Assembly: GCA_021108075.1 (NCBI GenBank)
Contig: JAIORP010000149.1
Coordinates: forward strand, 1 to 56,884
Length of the DNA stretch: 56,884 nt
DNA from: Candidatus Omnitrophota bacterium
Lineage (GTDB): Bacteria > Omnitrophota > Gorgyraeia > Zapsychrales > Zapsychraceae
Direction of reading: 5' to 3'
This document shows positions 45,413 to 53,739 of the stretch, in pieces. The position numbers were made by a program, and so were the translations under genes. The notes under the pieces were generated by a model. It was not told the origin of the DNA and ran no database searches. It was given only the letters and a program-made list of their open reading frames with translations. Positions within the stretch are counted from its first letter, which is position 1, and each line of letters begins with the position of its first letter.

Positions 45413-45898
45413 CTATTCATCGATTGTCTCCAGGCCGAATTCTTTCTTTACTTTAATCTTGGCGGCAATAAATTCCTCATGATCTAAATGAAACAGGTCC
45501 GCAATCTTCCGGATGATCTCGTGTTCCTCATGCGCCAAATCAAGATCAACGCACGCCAAACGGAAAAGATCTTCCACAATCCTTATTTTCTGAGGACGAT
45601 CCAACCCTTCGGACGCTTCTTTTGTAAAAGAATACAGGTCAATGCGTTCACTTGCGGCCACTTCGACCGACTTCATCACAACAGGAATATCCGTCTGAGG
45701 GATGTGACACTTTTCGGCTAAGAACGCCTCCATCGCCTCTTTCTCAGATGAAAGAAATTTCCGATCAGCTTCTGCCACAACCCACATTAAGACGCCCAAA
45801 GAAATACAACCGTTATAATTTTTCTCCGGAGTGGAACCAGGAACGTATTCACCCCCTATCCCCAATTTTTCTTTAAACTGCGATAAAAATGAAAACAC
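45413..45898 (-). CDS. TerB-family protein
   Basis: A 161-residue helical protein with the TerB/DUF533-like pattern: LGVLMWVVAEADRKFLSSEKEAMEAFL (helix pair with a metal-binding-type DRKxxxxE), later a FRLACVDLDLAHEEHEIIRKIADLFHL repeat. TerB-like proteins bind divalent cations and are found in tellurite-resistance and other stress modules. No other ter genes are adjacent, so a resistance role should not be assumed. It stands about 80 bp before tatA in the same orientation. Confidence 0.82.
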   Translation of the reverse strand: MFSFLSQFKEKLGIGGEYVPGSTPEKNYNGCISLGVLMWVVAEADRKFLSSEKEAMEAFLAEKCHIPQTDIPVVMKSVEVAASERIDLYSFTKEASEGLDRPQKIRIVEDLFRLACVDLDLAHEEHEIIRKIADLFHLDHEEFIAAKIKVKKEFGLETIDE

Positions 45899-45918
45899 AA
45901 GAATGCTCCCCTCTCATA

Positions 45919-46503
45919 TTAATATTTACGATTAGAATAATAATAAACTATTTTAGCATGGACATTATCCTGAGCCAGCGACTTGGCATTTATTATTTGT
46001 ATGAGAAAAATATACGGTTCCCCAATATTAAAAAGGTATTTCTCGTCCACAAATATAATCATTTCTTTATTCGTATAGAAGTCATAATTTTCCAGTGTTA
46101 TCTTATCAGAGGAAACGACGATATGATTCGGCAAGCATGTTTCACAAACCGCCTGAGCAGGACAAGGCGGACAATAAACCGAACGCGCGACATAACCCTC
46201 GACCCAGTAGGTTCCAAAGGTCAAACGCTGCTCATTGACCTGCTCTATGGCCCGGTAATTCAACTCACACGTCACGTCGACAGTCCGTCCGTCAGGGTAA
46301 AGAATCATACTTCCCGGAATCACGGCACGGGATTCTTCAGCTATCCTGACAAATTGCTGATCGCGAACGTCCTGTGCGGCTATTGATTGCCCCCCAGAGG
46401 CACTGCTTTTCTGCCCCTTGAACATTGAAGCAAAAACAAACTTATGAGTAAAAAGCAAACTGAAGAATACCCCAAAAAAAACAATTCGCGCATGCCTTTC
46501 CAT
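45919..46503 (-). CDS. Exported cysteine-rich protein of unknown function
   Basis: From the ATG at 46503 it has 194 residues and starts with a signal peptide (MERHARIVFFGVFFSLLFTH, cleavage near FAS). An upstream in-frame ATG at 46527 would add eight residues. A central motif, CPPCPAQAVCETC, carries four cysteines and could bind metal or form disulfides. The remainder is a probable beta-rich domain ending HAKIVYYYSNRKY. No family was recognised. It is downstream of two other envelope unknowns and probably co-transcribed with them. Confidence 0.6.
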   Translation of the reverse strand: MERHARIVFFGVFFSLLFTHKFVFASMFKGQKSSASGGQSIAAQDVRDQQFVRIAEESRAVIPGSMILYPDGRTVDVTCELNYRAIEQVNEQRLTFGTYWVEGYVARSVYCPPCPAQAVCETCLPNHIVVSSDKITLENYDFYTNKEMIIFVDEKYLFNIGEPYIFLIQIINAKSLAQDNVHAKIVYYYSNRKY

Positions 46504-46531
46504 ACACCACACAACGCACATCTCCATTTCA

Positions 46532-46777
46532 TTATTTTCTCCAGAACGAAAATAATATTATAATACAAAAAAGCACAGTCACAAAACCAGAAAAAATAAT
46601 CGAATAATGTGATCGGCTAAGGGCGAAAACAAACCAAAACAGGACACCGGACCCAAAGAACAAATAACTTAGCTGCAAAGTCCTGTTTTCAGGTGAATCC
46701 TCCGATAAATTATTCGATGAAGATTTGGTAATAATTTTTTTGATAAAAATTATCTGTGTTTTTAAACGGTAGGACAT
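46532..46777 (-). CDS. Small two-helix membrane protein (start uncertain)
   Basis: The C-terminal 48 residues (from about LQLSYLFFGSG) form two transmembrane helices separated by RSHYS, ending FSFWRK. The ATG at 46777 would overlap the upstream gene by about 68 bp. A TTG at 46678, just after the upstream stop and some 19 bases after a GGAGG, would avoid the overlap. No family was recognised. The frame lies between two exported or anchored unknowns in one transcription unit. Confidence 0.45.
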   Translation of the reverse strand: MSYRLKTQIIFIKKIITKSSSNNLSEDSPENRTLQLSYLFFGSGVLFWFVFALSRSHYSIIFSGFVTVLFCIIILFSFWRK

Positions 46778-47237
46778 AAGAAATGACATCAAACACGGAC
46801 TCAACCTCAACCCTGCCGACACGTTGGCTGCCATCATAGACGGTCAAAAAATCACCGACTTTTAAACCATGAATCGCCCCCAAGGTCACAAAATACTTTG
46901 ATTCTTCACGATCCACCCACATCAAACCTTCCTTGCGGGCCTTTTCGGTCTCGTCATAAACTTTCTTTGATGTTTTAACTGAGTTTGCGACCGCGATCAT
47001 CTTGTCCGTTTGAACGGCTGTAGCGGCCTGCACGGAAGAAGCAGGACTGGATTGCGTTTGCACGGCCCCAACATCCGAATCCCGCCTGTGCCCGGTTTGT
47101 TCGACGTTATCCTGTTTGGTTATATTCAGCAAACTGATTTCATCCCCAAAGAAATAAAGGGCCGAAAACAATACAGAGAAACCTAAACAGATAAACACCG
47201 CACCAAATATTATTTTTTTCAGATGATATTGTACCAT
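46710..47237 (-). CDS. Anchored protein with FlgT C-terminal-like domain
   Basis: A 175-residue protein with one N-terminal transmembrane segment (about 9-29), a Gln/Ser/Ala-rich linker, and a C-terminal beta domain. That domain includes GAIHGLKVGDFLTVYDG and RVGRVEVESVFDVISYVL. This resembles the C-terminal domain of flagellar assembly protein T and related envelope modules; no flagellar gene is nearby, so the domain is likely a general one. It is first in a three-gene envelope cluster, behind a strong promoter (47269-47297). Confidence 0.62.
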   Translation of the reverse strand: MVQYHLKKIIFGAVFICLGFSVLFSALYFFGDEISLLNITKQDNVEQTGHRRDSDVGAVQTQSSPASSVQAATAVQTDKMIAVANSVKTSKKVYDETEKARKEGLMWVDREESKYFVTLGAIHGLKVGDFLTVYDGSQRVGRVEVESVFDVISYVLPFKNTDNFYQKNYYQIFIE

Positions 47238-47268
47238 AATCAATTTATATATTTATCAGTCTATGTTT

Positions 47269-47297
47269 GTATTACACCATAATAACGGGCATGTCAA
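47269..47297 (-). promoter_or_regulatory. Sigma-70 promoter of the FlgT-like envelope cluster
   Basis: Minus strand TTGACA, 17 bases, TAATAC, some 30 bp before the start of the anchored FlgT-like gene. Confidence 0.8.
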
Positions 47298-47410
47298 CAT
47301 GATATACATATATTTCATCTCCACTTCAGCCTCAAAAAGGTATGGTTAATGAAACACACCTGATACACTCAAAAAAAATAAATCAGCGTCAAAAATAAAT
47401 TCGTTTTCTT

Positions 47411-47527
47411 TTGCTTTTATCAAATTTTTATGTCATACTTTTTATGAAGAAGGAGGGTTAGATAGCGGAAGCAGTAAAGGCCTATCACCTGTAAAAAAGA
47501 CACCTTTTATATGAGGTGCCTTTTTTA
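47411..47527 (+). ncRNA. Candidate small RNA with its own promoter and terminator
   Basis: TTGCTT, 17 bases, CATACT could start a plus-strand transcript near 47446. It would contain GGAGGGTTAGATAGCGG, a GATAG...CTATC stem, and end at the hairpin with T6 at 47527, for a length of about 80 nt. No reading frame was seen. It loosely recalls the signal-recognition-particle loop (GGAAGCAG) but is too short and lacks the conserved helix. The terminator may simply belong to pgi. Confidence 0.3.
47493..47527. terminator. Rho-independent terminator downstream of pgi
   Basis: GACACCT/AGGTGCC stem with one mismatch, flanked by A6 on the left and T6 on the right, so it can act in both directions. It closes the birA-bio-mnmA-pgi transcript on the minus strand. 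Confidence 0.8.
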
Positions 47528-47591
47528 TTTCCTTAATGTCTCCTCTGTAAAGGATATTATGAATCTCTGTTCAACCTTCCTGTCTGAATCA

Positions 47592-48866
47592 TTATTTTCG
47601 GCCTAACAATTGAAACATTTTCGTTTTGTAAGCCTCGACCCCGGGTTGATTGAAAGGATTGACCTCAAGCAAATACCCGGTTATCGCAACAGCCTTTTCA
47701 AAAAAATAAAATAACTGCCCTAGATTCTTGGCGTCAAAACGTGAGATGGTAATCAACATATTCGGCACGCCCCCTTCAAAATGAGCCATGGCCGTCGCCT
47801 GGTAAGCCCGTTTGTTAACATAATCCAAATCTTGGCCAGCCACACAGTTAAAATTATCCATATCCTCATCAGAACCTGGAATAATCATTTCATACCCAGA
47901 TTCCGTCGCGATCAAAAAGGTCTCAAACATCGTGCGCTCCCCTTCTTGAATAAACTGACCCAGGGAGTGCAAATCAGTCGTAAAGCTGACCGAGGCAGGA
48001 TAAATACCCTTGCCGTCCTTACCTTCACTCTCACCGAACAACTGCTTCCACCATTCTTCGACAAATGAAAGCCGTTGATAGAACGTCGCTAAAATCTCAA
48101 TCACCTTGCCTTTTTTGTAGAGCAAATAGCGGGTGATCGCGTATTTATATGCGATATTTTCTTGAATGTCCATCACCGAACAATGCTTTTGTGCCTCGCG
48201 CGCCCCTTGAATCAGGCCCCTGATATCGATCCCTGCCATGGCCAACGGCACTAATCCCGCTGGAGTCAAAACAGAAAATCGTCCACCCACATCACTATTG
48301 ACAGGAAATGTTCGATAGCCTTCCTTTTTGGACATGCTTCGCAAAGCACCTTTTACAGGATTGGTGATGCATATAATCCGTTTTTTCAATTCATCCGCAC
48401 TATATTTTTCTTTCATGAATTTTAAAATAATGCGAAAGGCCAGCGCCGGTTCTGTTGTTGTTCCTGATTTTGATATAACAACAACAGTTATACGTTTATC
48501 CTGAAGCTCCTTCAGCAAATGGAAAAGATATCCGGAACTGAGATTGTTTCCCGCATAATAAACAGGAATTTTTTGTTCGGAAATTAAAAATTCCAACGCC
48601 GCGCGCAAGCCGATATAAGAACCGCCGATGCCGATACTGATCACGCAATCTGAATGCTCGCGGACTTCTTCCCCCAATTGAATATATTCATCCAACTGCG
48701 CTTCGGTTGTGCGTTCGGGCAGATCCAACCAACCGGTAAATTCCAGGCCTTGCCCCGTCTTATTCTCAAGATGCTCATGCGCTTTAGTGACTTCCGGCAA
48801 TATAGCGGCATAGTCCTCGGCCTTAACAAACCCGTTTAAATTCTCCGTATTCAATTGAATATCCAT
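47592..48866 (-). CDS. pgi: Glucose-6-phosphate isomerase (short form)
   Basis: A 424-residue PGI of the short bacterial type. It has the sugar-phosphate site VISIGIGGSYIGLRAALEFL and VVVISKSGTTTEPALAFRI. DVGGRFSVLTPAGLVPLA, GKGIYPASVSFTTDLHSLGQFIQEG, and NPFNQPGVEAYKTKMF, the C-terminal PGI signature with the conserved Lys, follow. It interconverts glucose 6-phosphate and fructose 6-phosphate. It is last in the biotin-promoter transcript, 45 bp after mnmA, and is followed by a terminator. Confidence 0.97.
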   Translation of the reverse strand: MDIQLNTENLNGFVKAEDYAAILPEVTKAHEHLENKTGQGLEFTGWLDLPERTTEAQLDEYIQLGEEVREHSDCVISIGIGGSYIGLRAALEFLISEQKIPVYYAGNNLSSGYLFHLLKELQDKRITVVVISKSGTTTEPALAFRIILKFMKEKYSADELKKRIICITNPVKGALRSMSKKEGYRTFPVNSDVGGRFSVLTPAGLVPLAMAGIDIRGLIQGAREAQKHCSVMDIQENIAYKYAITRYLLYKKGKVIEILATFYQRLSFVEEWWKQLFGESEGKDGKGIYPASVSFTTDLHSLGQFIQEGERTMFETFLIATESGYEMIIPGSDEDMDNFNCVAGQDLDYVNKRAYQATAMAHFEGGVPNMLITISRFDAKNLGQLFYFFEKAVAITGYLLEVNPFNQPGVEAYKTKMFQLLGRK

Positions 48867-48911
48867 TTTTACTATCCTTTCGTTCTACAAACGCTTCCTT
48901 ATTTTTAAAAT

Positions 48912-50009
48912 CTACGCGTCTTCCTCTATAGCTTTCTCAATAATACCGCCGCCTAAAACACAATCGTCGTGATAAAAAACAACACATTGACCCGGCGTCA
49001 CCGCTAATTGAGGTTGGGCAAATTCCACTTTAACATGATCAGATGACAACGCGCTTATTTTAGCCGCCATATCTGGGGCATTATATCGAATCCGGACGGA
49101 AGCGTCTATCTTTCCTTTAAATGATTTCCCGCTAACAAAACACGCATCCCGGGCGTAAAGACCTTTACGCAATAAACATCCTTTCGGTCCGACATAAACC
49201 GTATTTGTTGCCCGGTCCAGCTGATAAACATAAACAGGCACGCCTAAGGCTAATCCTAATTTATCACGCTGGCCAATGGTATAATTGATCAAACCTTTAT
49301 GTTGCCCGACCACCTCGCCTTTTTCATTCTTAAAGTCCCCGCAGGGATAATTTTCATTCGTTTTACGCACGCCGATAAAATTTTTGTACCCCTGATCAGA
49401 AATAAAACAAATATCCTGACTCTCGCTTCGTCGGGCAACACTCTCAAAACCATTCAAACGCGCAACGCCACGGACATCGTCTTTTGTTAACAAACCTAAT
49501 GGAAACAAAACCCGCGCTAAAACACTTTGAGATAATGTATACAGAAAATAAGACTGGTCTTTCTTCAAATCTTTGGCTTTTTTCAAATGATAAATCTGTT
49601 GTTCCTCATCAAAGACCTTATAAACATAATGGCCTGTCGCCAGATAGTCACATTTGAGATCCTCGGCCGCCTTAAGCAACTCACCAAATTTAACATAACG
49701 GTTGCACCGGGCACAGGGATTCGGCGTGCGTCCGTTTAAATATTCAGACAAAAAATTCTCAATCACATATTTTTCTAAATAATCACCCATGGCAATCGTG
49801 TGATGTTCAATGCCTAATTTTCGGCACATCGATGAAGCCTCCGGGACCGCTTCATCCACGGGACTGTTGGGATTCGTGCCCGCAATAGCTCCGAACGCCA
49901 TGGTAATCCCCTGAACATCATGGCCTTGCTGCTGAAGTAAAAAAGCGGCCACTGTCGAATCCAGGCCGCCGCTCATGGCAACTAAAACTCTTTTACTTTT
50001 TTCCTGCAC
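48912..50009 (-). CDS. mnmA: tRNA-specific 2-thiouridylase MnmA
   Basis: A 365-residue enzyme. The PP-loop is AMSGGLDSTVAAFLLQQQG. The NPCARCNRYVKFG segment contains the first catalytic Cys, and SQDICFISD contains the second. TIGQRDKLGLALGVPVYV and the C-terminal beta barrel complete the fold. It thiolates U34 of tRNA Lys, Glu and Gln. It lies 19 bp after bioDA and thus appears to be under the BirA-regulated promoter, an unexpected link between biotin and tRNA modification. Confidence 0.97.
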   Translation of the reverse strand: MQEKSKRVLVAMSGGLDSTVAAFLLQQQGHDVQGITMAFGAIAGTNPNSPVDEAVPEASSMCRKLGIEHHTIAMGDYLEKYVIENFLSEYLNGRTPNPCARCNRYVKFGELLKAAEDLKCDYLATGHYVYKVFDEEQQIYHLKKAKDLKKDQSYFLYTLSQSVLARVLFPLGLLTKDDVRGVARLNGFESVARRSESQDICFISDQGYKNFIGVRKTNENYPCGDFKNEKGEVVGQHKGLINYTIGQRDKLGLALGVPVYVYQLDRATNTVYVGPKGCLLRKGLYARDACFVSGKSFKGKIDASVRIRYNAPDMAAKISALSSDHVKVEFAQPQLAVTPGQCVVFYHDDCVLGGGIIEKAIEEDA

Positions 50010-50028
50010 GGCCAGCTCCTTATTTGTC

Positions 50029-52080
50029 CTATTCTGTCTCTGATTGTATCGCCTGATATGTCGAATCCAACAACTGATCGATCTCTTGCGTGGATATGCT
50101 TAAAGGGGGCATCAACACGATCACATTTCCGAGCGGGCGCAAGATGACACCTTTTTTACGGACGGCCTGGCAAACCCGCGCCCCTATCTTTCGCTCCCAG
50201 GGGAAGGGTTCTTTTGTCTGACGATTCCCAACAAGTTCAATGCCGACCATAAACCCTTTTTGACGGATATCACCAACATGTTTTAAGTTTAAAAATTTTT
50301 TTAATCTTTTTTCTAAATAGGCAATCTTGGGTTGCAGGCGCTGCAACACCTTTTCTTTCTTAAAAACAGCAATGTTCGCCAATGCTGCCGCGCAACACAA
50401 AGGATTACCCGTATAGGTATGTCCATGAAAAAAAGTTTTCCGGTCTTTGTAATCAAACAGAAAGCCGTCAAAAATTTTCTGATTCGTTATTGTCGCGGCA
50501 AGGGGCAAGTATCCACCGGTCAGCCCTTTGGCCACACACAAGATATCCGGAACAGCGTTTTCGTGTTCACAAGCAAACATCTTGCCTGTTCGGCCAAAAC
50601 CAGTGGCAACTTCATCAACGATAAAAATCACATGATGTTTTCGGCAGATCTCTTCCATCCTCGTCAGGACCCCTTGCGGCCAAACAATCATTCCAGCCGC
50701 GCCCTGCACAATAGGTTCAACAACAAACGCCGCCAGGGTACGCGCGTTCTCCTTAAAAAATGCGTCCATCTGATCGAGGCATTCAAAGGCGTAGTCAGGG
50801 TAGGACTTGCCCTTTGGGGCACGGTAACAGTCCGGGAAGTCGACCTGAAAAGTCTTAAAAATAATTTTCTGATAAACTTTATGAAACAAATCAATCCCGC
50901 TGACGCTGACACCGCCGAGGGTATCGCCATGGTAAGAATTCGCTAAGTGCGCAATGCCTGTTTTCTTCTTCTGTCCGATATTCTGCCAGAATTGATAAGC
51001 CATCTTAATTGCGATTTCAACGGCAGTGGAACCATTGTCAGAGTAAAAAACTTTTTTTAGGTCAACCGGCGTAATCCGCACCAACTCCCGCGCCAATTCA
51101 ATCGCCGGGGTGTTTGATAATCCCAATAATGTTGAGTGGCTTAAACGTTTGATCTGCTGTTGCAGCATCTGATCAATCACCGGATGACGATGCCCGTGAA
51201 CATTAACCCAGAGGCTCGAAACACCATCGAGATAACGGCGCCCCATGCCGTCAATCAAATAACTCCCCTGCGCACGGTCGATCACCAACGGATCTTCCAT
51301 CAACCATTCCTGCATTTGGGTAAACGGATGCCAGAGATATTCCTGGTCCCACCGTTTCCGCCGTCGACAGATCGCTTTAAGGGTCTTTGATTCTTCGAGA
51401 ATTTTTTCTATATCAATATGCCGTCGGGTTTCTTTAACAAGGTCGTCCGCTTTTCTGGTTCGAACATTTCTCAAATAAGGAATATTACCCAAAACAGTGA
51501 CCTGCCCGTGTTCGGCGACTTCATCCGGATTGGTCTTCTCGGCCACTCCCTGTTTTACCCTGGAGGACCGATTAAAAATGATGCCTTTAATCGGTAAAGC
51601 ATATTGACGGAGCTGCTGAAGTGTTAGCAAAGAGTGATTAATGGTGCCCAAACCTGTCCGGGCGACAACTATAACGTGAGCGTTTAAATCACTGATCAAA
51701 TCAATCATATAGTAATTCTTCTTGAGGGGGACCATCAGTCCGCCTGCCCCTTCCACAAAAAGGATATCTTTCTCTTCACAAAGCCGCTGGAAACAATCCA
51801 GAAGCACGCTGAGGTTAATTTTCATATTTTGACGCTGAAAGGCCAGGTGCGGAGACAATGGTTCCTTAGCAAAGTAAGGATTAATGTCCGTGATATCATC
51901 CTCTAACTCCAACTTTTTCTTTAAGAAGGCCGCATCATCGCCGCCGCATTGAAACGGCTTCATAATACCGACACGAAAACCTTCTTGCTGCAGCCTGCGG
52001 CTGAGCAAATACGTCACCACAGTTTTTCCGACAGATGTATCTGTGCCGGTAACAAAAAAGACTTTCGTTTTATTCTTCAT
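50029..52080 (-). CDS. BioD-BioA fusion: dethiobiotin synthetase plus DAPA aminotransferase
   Basis: A 683-residue fusion. Residues 1-220 are BioD: P-loop FVTGTDTSVGKT (9-20) and KPFQCGG, then FVEGAGGLMVPL. Residues about 245-683 are BioA. WHPFTQMQEW (250-259) recalls the substrate-binding segment of BioA, SHSTLLGLSN and FYSDNGSTAVEIAIKM follow, and the PLP lysine K518 is in CVAKGLTGGYLPL. The two enzymes catalyse consecutive steps, KAPA to DAPA to dethiobiotin, so channelling is plausible. It follows bioC by three bases. Fused BioDA proteins are known in plants and some bacteria. Confidence 0.96.
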   Translation of the reverse strand: MKNKTKVFFVTGTDTSVGKTVVTYLLSRRLQQEGFRVGIMKPFQCGGDDAAFLKKKLELEDDITDINPYFAKEPLSPHLAFQRQNMKINLSVLLDCFQRLCEEKDILFVEGAGGLMVPLKKNYYMIDLISDLNAHVIVVARTGLGTINHSLLTLQQLRQYALPIKGIIFNRSSRVKQGVAEKTNPDEVAEHGQVTVLGNIPYLRNVRTRKADDLVKETRRHIDIEKILEESKTLKAICRRRKRWDQEYLWHPFTQMQEWLMEDPLVIDRAQGSYLIDGMGRRYLDGVSSLWVNVHGHRHPVIDQMLQQQIKRLSHSTLLGLSNTPAIELARELVRITPVDLKKVFYSDNGSTAVEIAIKMAYQFWQNIGQKKKTGIAHLANSYHGDTLGGVSVSGIDLFHKVYQKIIFKTFQVDFPDCYRAPKGKSYPDYAFECLDQMDAFFKENARTLAAFVVEPIVQGAAGMIVWPQGVLTRMEEICRKHHVIFIVDEVATGFGRTGKMFACEHENAVPDILCVAKGLTGGYLPLAATITNQKIFDGFLFDYKDRKTFFHGHTYTGNPLCCAAALANIAVFKKEKVLQRLQPKIAYLEKRLKKFLNLKHVGDIRQKGFMVGIELVGNRQTKEPFPWERKIGARVCQAVRKKGVILRPLGNVIVLMPPLSISTQEIDQLLDSTYQAIQSETE

Positions 52081-52083
52081 GAC

Positions 52084-52887
52084 TTATCCTTTGCTTTTTG
52101 CCGGCTGCCATTGTCCAACAATAATTTCAAAAGTTGTGTAAACCCGTCGGTCCATCCACCTGTGCCGCCGGCGATAAACGCGGTTCGCCAGATGCAGATG
52201 GTCCTTACCGATAAACAACGGATAACAGAGCCCATTCGCCCCAATATTTTTCGTCCAGCGCAAAATAGAAACCAGATCATTGAATGGAATCTTATAATAA
52301 AACGTTTTCAGTTCGACTTCAGGATAACCGGCATTAACAAATTTCTGTTCCAGTTGTTTTTGGTCTAACAGCCGCAGTAAAGGATATTTTTGGGTCTGCC
52401 CCGTGCGCCACACACAATGTTGCAGTGTGCCAAATATCTCCTGAAAGGTTTGGTAACCGAACACAGAAAAACAAAAACTTCCCCGGGCCGTTAACCGCCC
52501 CCGCATGTCCGCCAGAAATCCGGCCCAATCATTGATCCATTGACACGTTAAATTGGAAATAATAACGTCAAAAACGTCTTGCCTGAACGGCAAGGTGTGC
52601 GCATCGGCTTGAACGACCGGGCACCCCACATGATTCTTCTTTGCCGTCGCGACCATCCCGGCGGCAAAGTCCAAACCAATAACGAGCGACAACGGATAAC
52701 GTTTTTTCAATATATGCGACATCCAGCCCGTTCCCATCCCCAGGTCTAATATCGTGTCTGCCTCTGTTAACGGCTGATGATATGTTTTCATCAAATCTTG
52801 ACCGATTTCACGATGAAAAGGCGTCAGGATGTCATACTGAGAAGCGGCAAAGGAAAACTTTTTCTGGACAATTGTCGACGGACTCAT
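52084..52887 (-). CDS. bioC: Malonyl-ACP O-methyltransferase BioC
   Basis: A 267-residue SAM methyltransferase. The opening VQKKFSFAASQYDILTPFHREI is typical of BioC. The SAM motif is ILDLGMGTGWMSHIL, followed by GLDFAAGMVATAK and FDVIISNLTCQWINDW. It methylates malonyl-ACP to disguise it for fatty-acid elongation, starting pimelate synthesis. It overlaps bioH by four bases (ATGA) and precedes bioDA by three bases. Confidence 0.94.
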   Translation of the reverse strand: MSPSTIVQKKFSFAASQYDILTPFHREIGQDLMKTYHQPLTEADTILDLGMGTGWMSHILKKRYPLSLVIGLDFAAGMVATAKKNHVGCPVVQADAHTLPFRQDVFDVIISNLTCQWINDWAGFLADMRGRLTARGSFCFSVFGYQTFQEIFGTLQHCVWRTGQTQKYPLLRLLDQKQLEQKFVNAGYPEVELKTFYYKIPFNDLVSILRWTKNIGANGLCYPLFIGKDHLHLANRVYRRRHRWMDRRVYTTFEIIVGQWQPAKSKG

Positions 52888-53708
52888 TTTTCCATCCCCT
52901 CCTTATCGTGCCGGCTTAAAAAATCTTGTAATAATGAATTAAAGGCATACGGTTGACTTAAAAACGGAAAATGACCGCATTTATCAAAAAAATCGAAACG
53001 CGCCCGCGGGCATAACTGCCGTAAAAAATCAACGGTCTTCTTTGTGCAGATGGTATCATGCGTTCCGTTAATAAACTGCACGGGCGCTGTTACCTGCTTG
53101 AGAACATCCCGAAAGTCTTCTTGCTCTAAAATATTTAAATAGTCGCATAAAGGTTTTGCCTGCGGATTAACCACGTCGCGCCGAAAACGTTGCAACCAGC
53201 GGAAACGCCGTGTGGCCCGCTCTTCTCTGGTGAATAATGACCGGAAAAAAACATTAATAATCGACGGGTAATCGGAGTTCACCTGCGCGTTTAATTTTCG
53301 TATCTGAGAAATATCCAAACCATACGGATAGTCTTCAGATTTCGCGAACTTTGGCATGGAACCGACCATCACCAGACTCTTAATCTTATCCGGCATCAGG
53401 GCATAAATTTGAAGGGAAAACATGCCGCCCAAAGAACTGCCGATCAATGTCATGGAATCAATCTTAAGATCATCCAGCCAGGCCTTAAAGTCCAGCCCCA
53501 TAGATTCCATGGGAATAGCCTTCCAGCTGCTTTCACCATGACCGGGCAAATCGACAGACAAGACCCGGTAATGTTCAGAAAAATATTTAATCTGTTGCCG
53601 CCATATCCGCCGGTCAACGCCCCAACCATGCAGGAACACCAGGACATCGCCCTGGCCTTTATCATCATAATTCCATGAGATACCGCTTGGTGCCTGGTAC
53701 TTCGCCAT
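52884..53708 (-). CDS. bioH: Alpha/beta hydrolase, probable pimeloyl-ACP methyl esterase BioH
   Basis: From the ATG at 53708 (GAGGGG four bases upstream) it has 274 residues. It is an alpha/beta hydrolase with the oxyanion HGWGVD, the nucleophile elbow GSSLGG, an acid residue in INGTHDTI, and His in CGHFPFLSQP. Its place in the operon between bioF and bioC argues for removal of the pimeloyl methyl ester, the BioH role. Sequence alone would only say esterase/hydrolase. It is overlapped by bioC downstream and 31 bp after bioF. Confidence 0.88.
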   Translation of the reverse strand: MAKYQAPSGISWNYDDKGQGDVLVFLHGWGVDRRIWRQQIKYFSEHYRVLSVDLPGHGESSWKAIPMESMGLDFKAWLDDLKIDSMTLIGSSLGGMFSLQIYALMPDKIKSLVMVGSMPKFAKSEDYPYGLDISQIRKLNAQVNSDYPSIINVFFRSLFTREERATRRFRWLQRFRRDVVNPQAKPLCDYLNILEQEDFRDVLKQVTAPVQFINGTHDTICTKKTVDFLRQLCPRARFDFFDKCGHFPFLSQPYAFNSLLQDFLSRHDKEGMEK

Positions 53709-53739
53709 GTATCCCCTCTCTTTCTGTTTCTGTATGCGA

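Larger units (their letters stand above)
47238..47591. other. 354-bp spacer between the envelope cluster and pgi
   Basis: Holds the promoter of the envelope cluster (minus strand, 47269-47297), a possible plus-strand small RNA (47411-47527) and the pgi terminator (47493-47527). No protein gene was seen. Confidence 0.7.

Noticed and set aside
47446..47490. Signal-recognition-particle RNA
   Set aside because: Only the short GGAAGCAG string is shared; the conserved helix 8 arrangement and length are missing.
50332..50946. 204-codon plus-strand frame opposite bioDA
   Set aside because: Long but antisense to the BioA domain; no ribosome site or family features.
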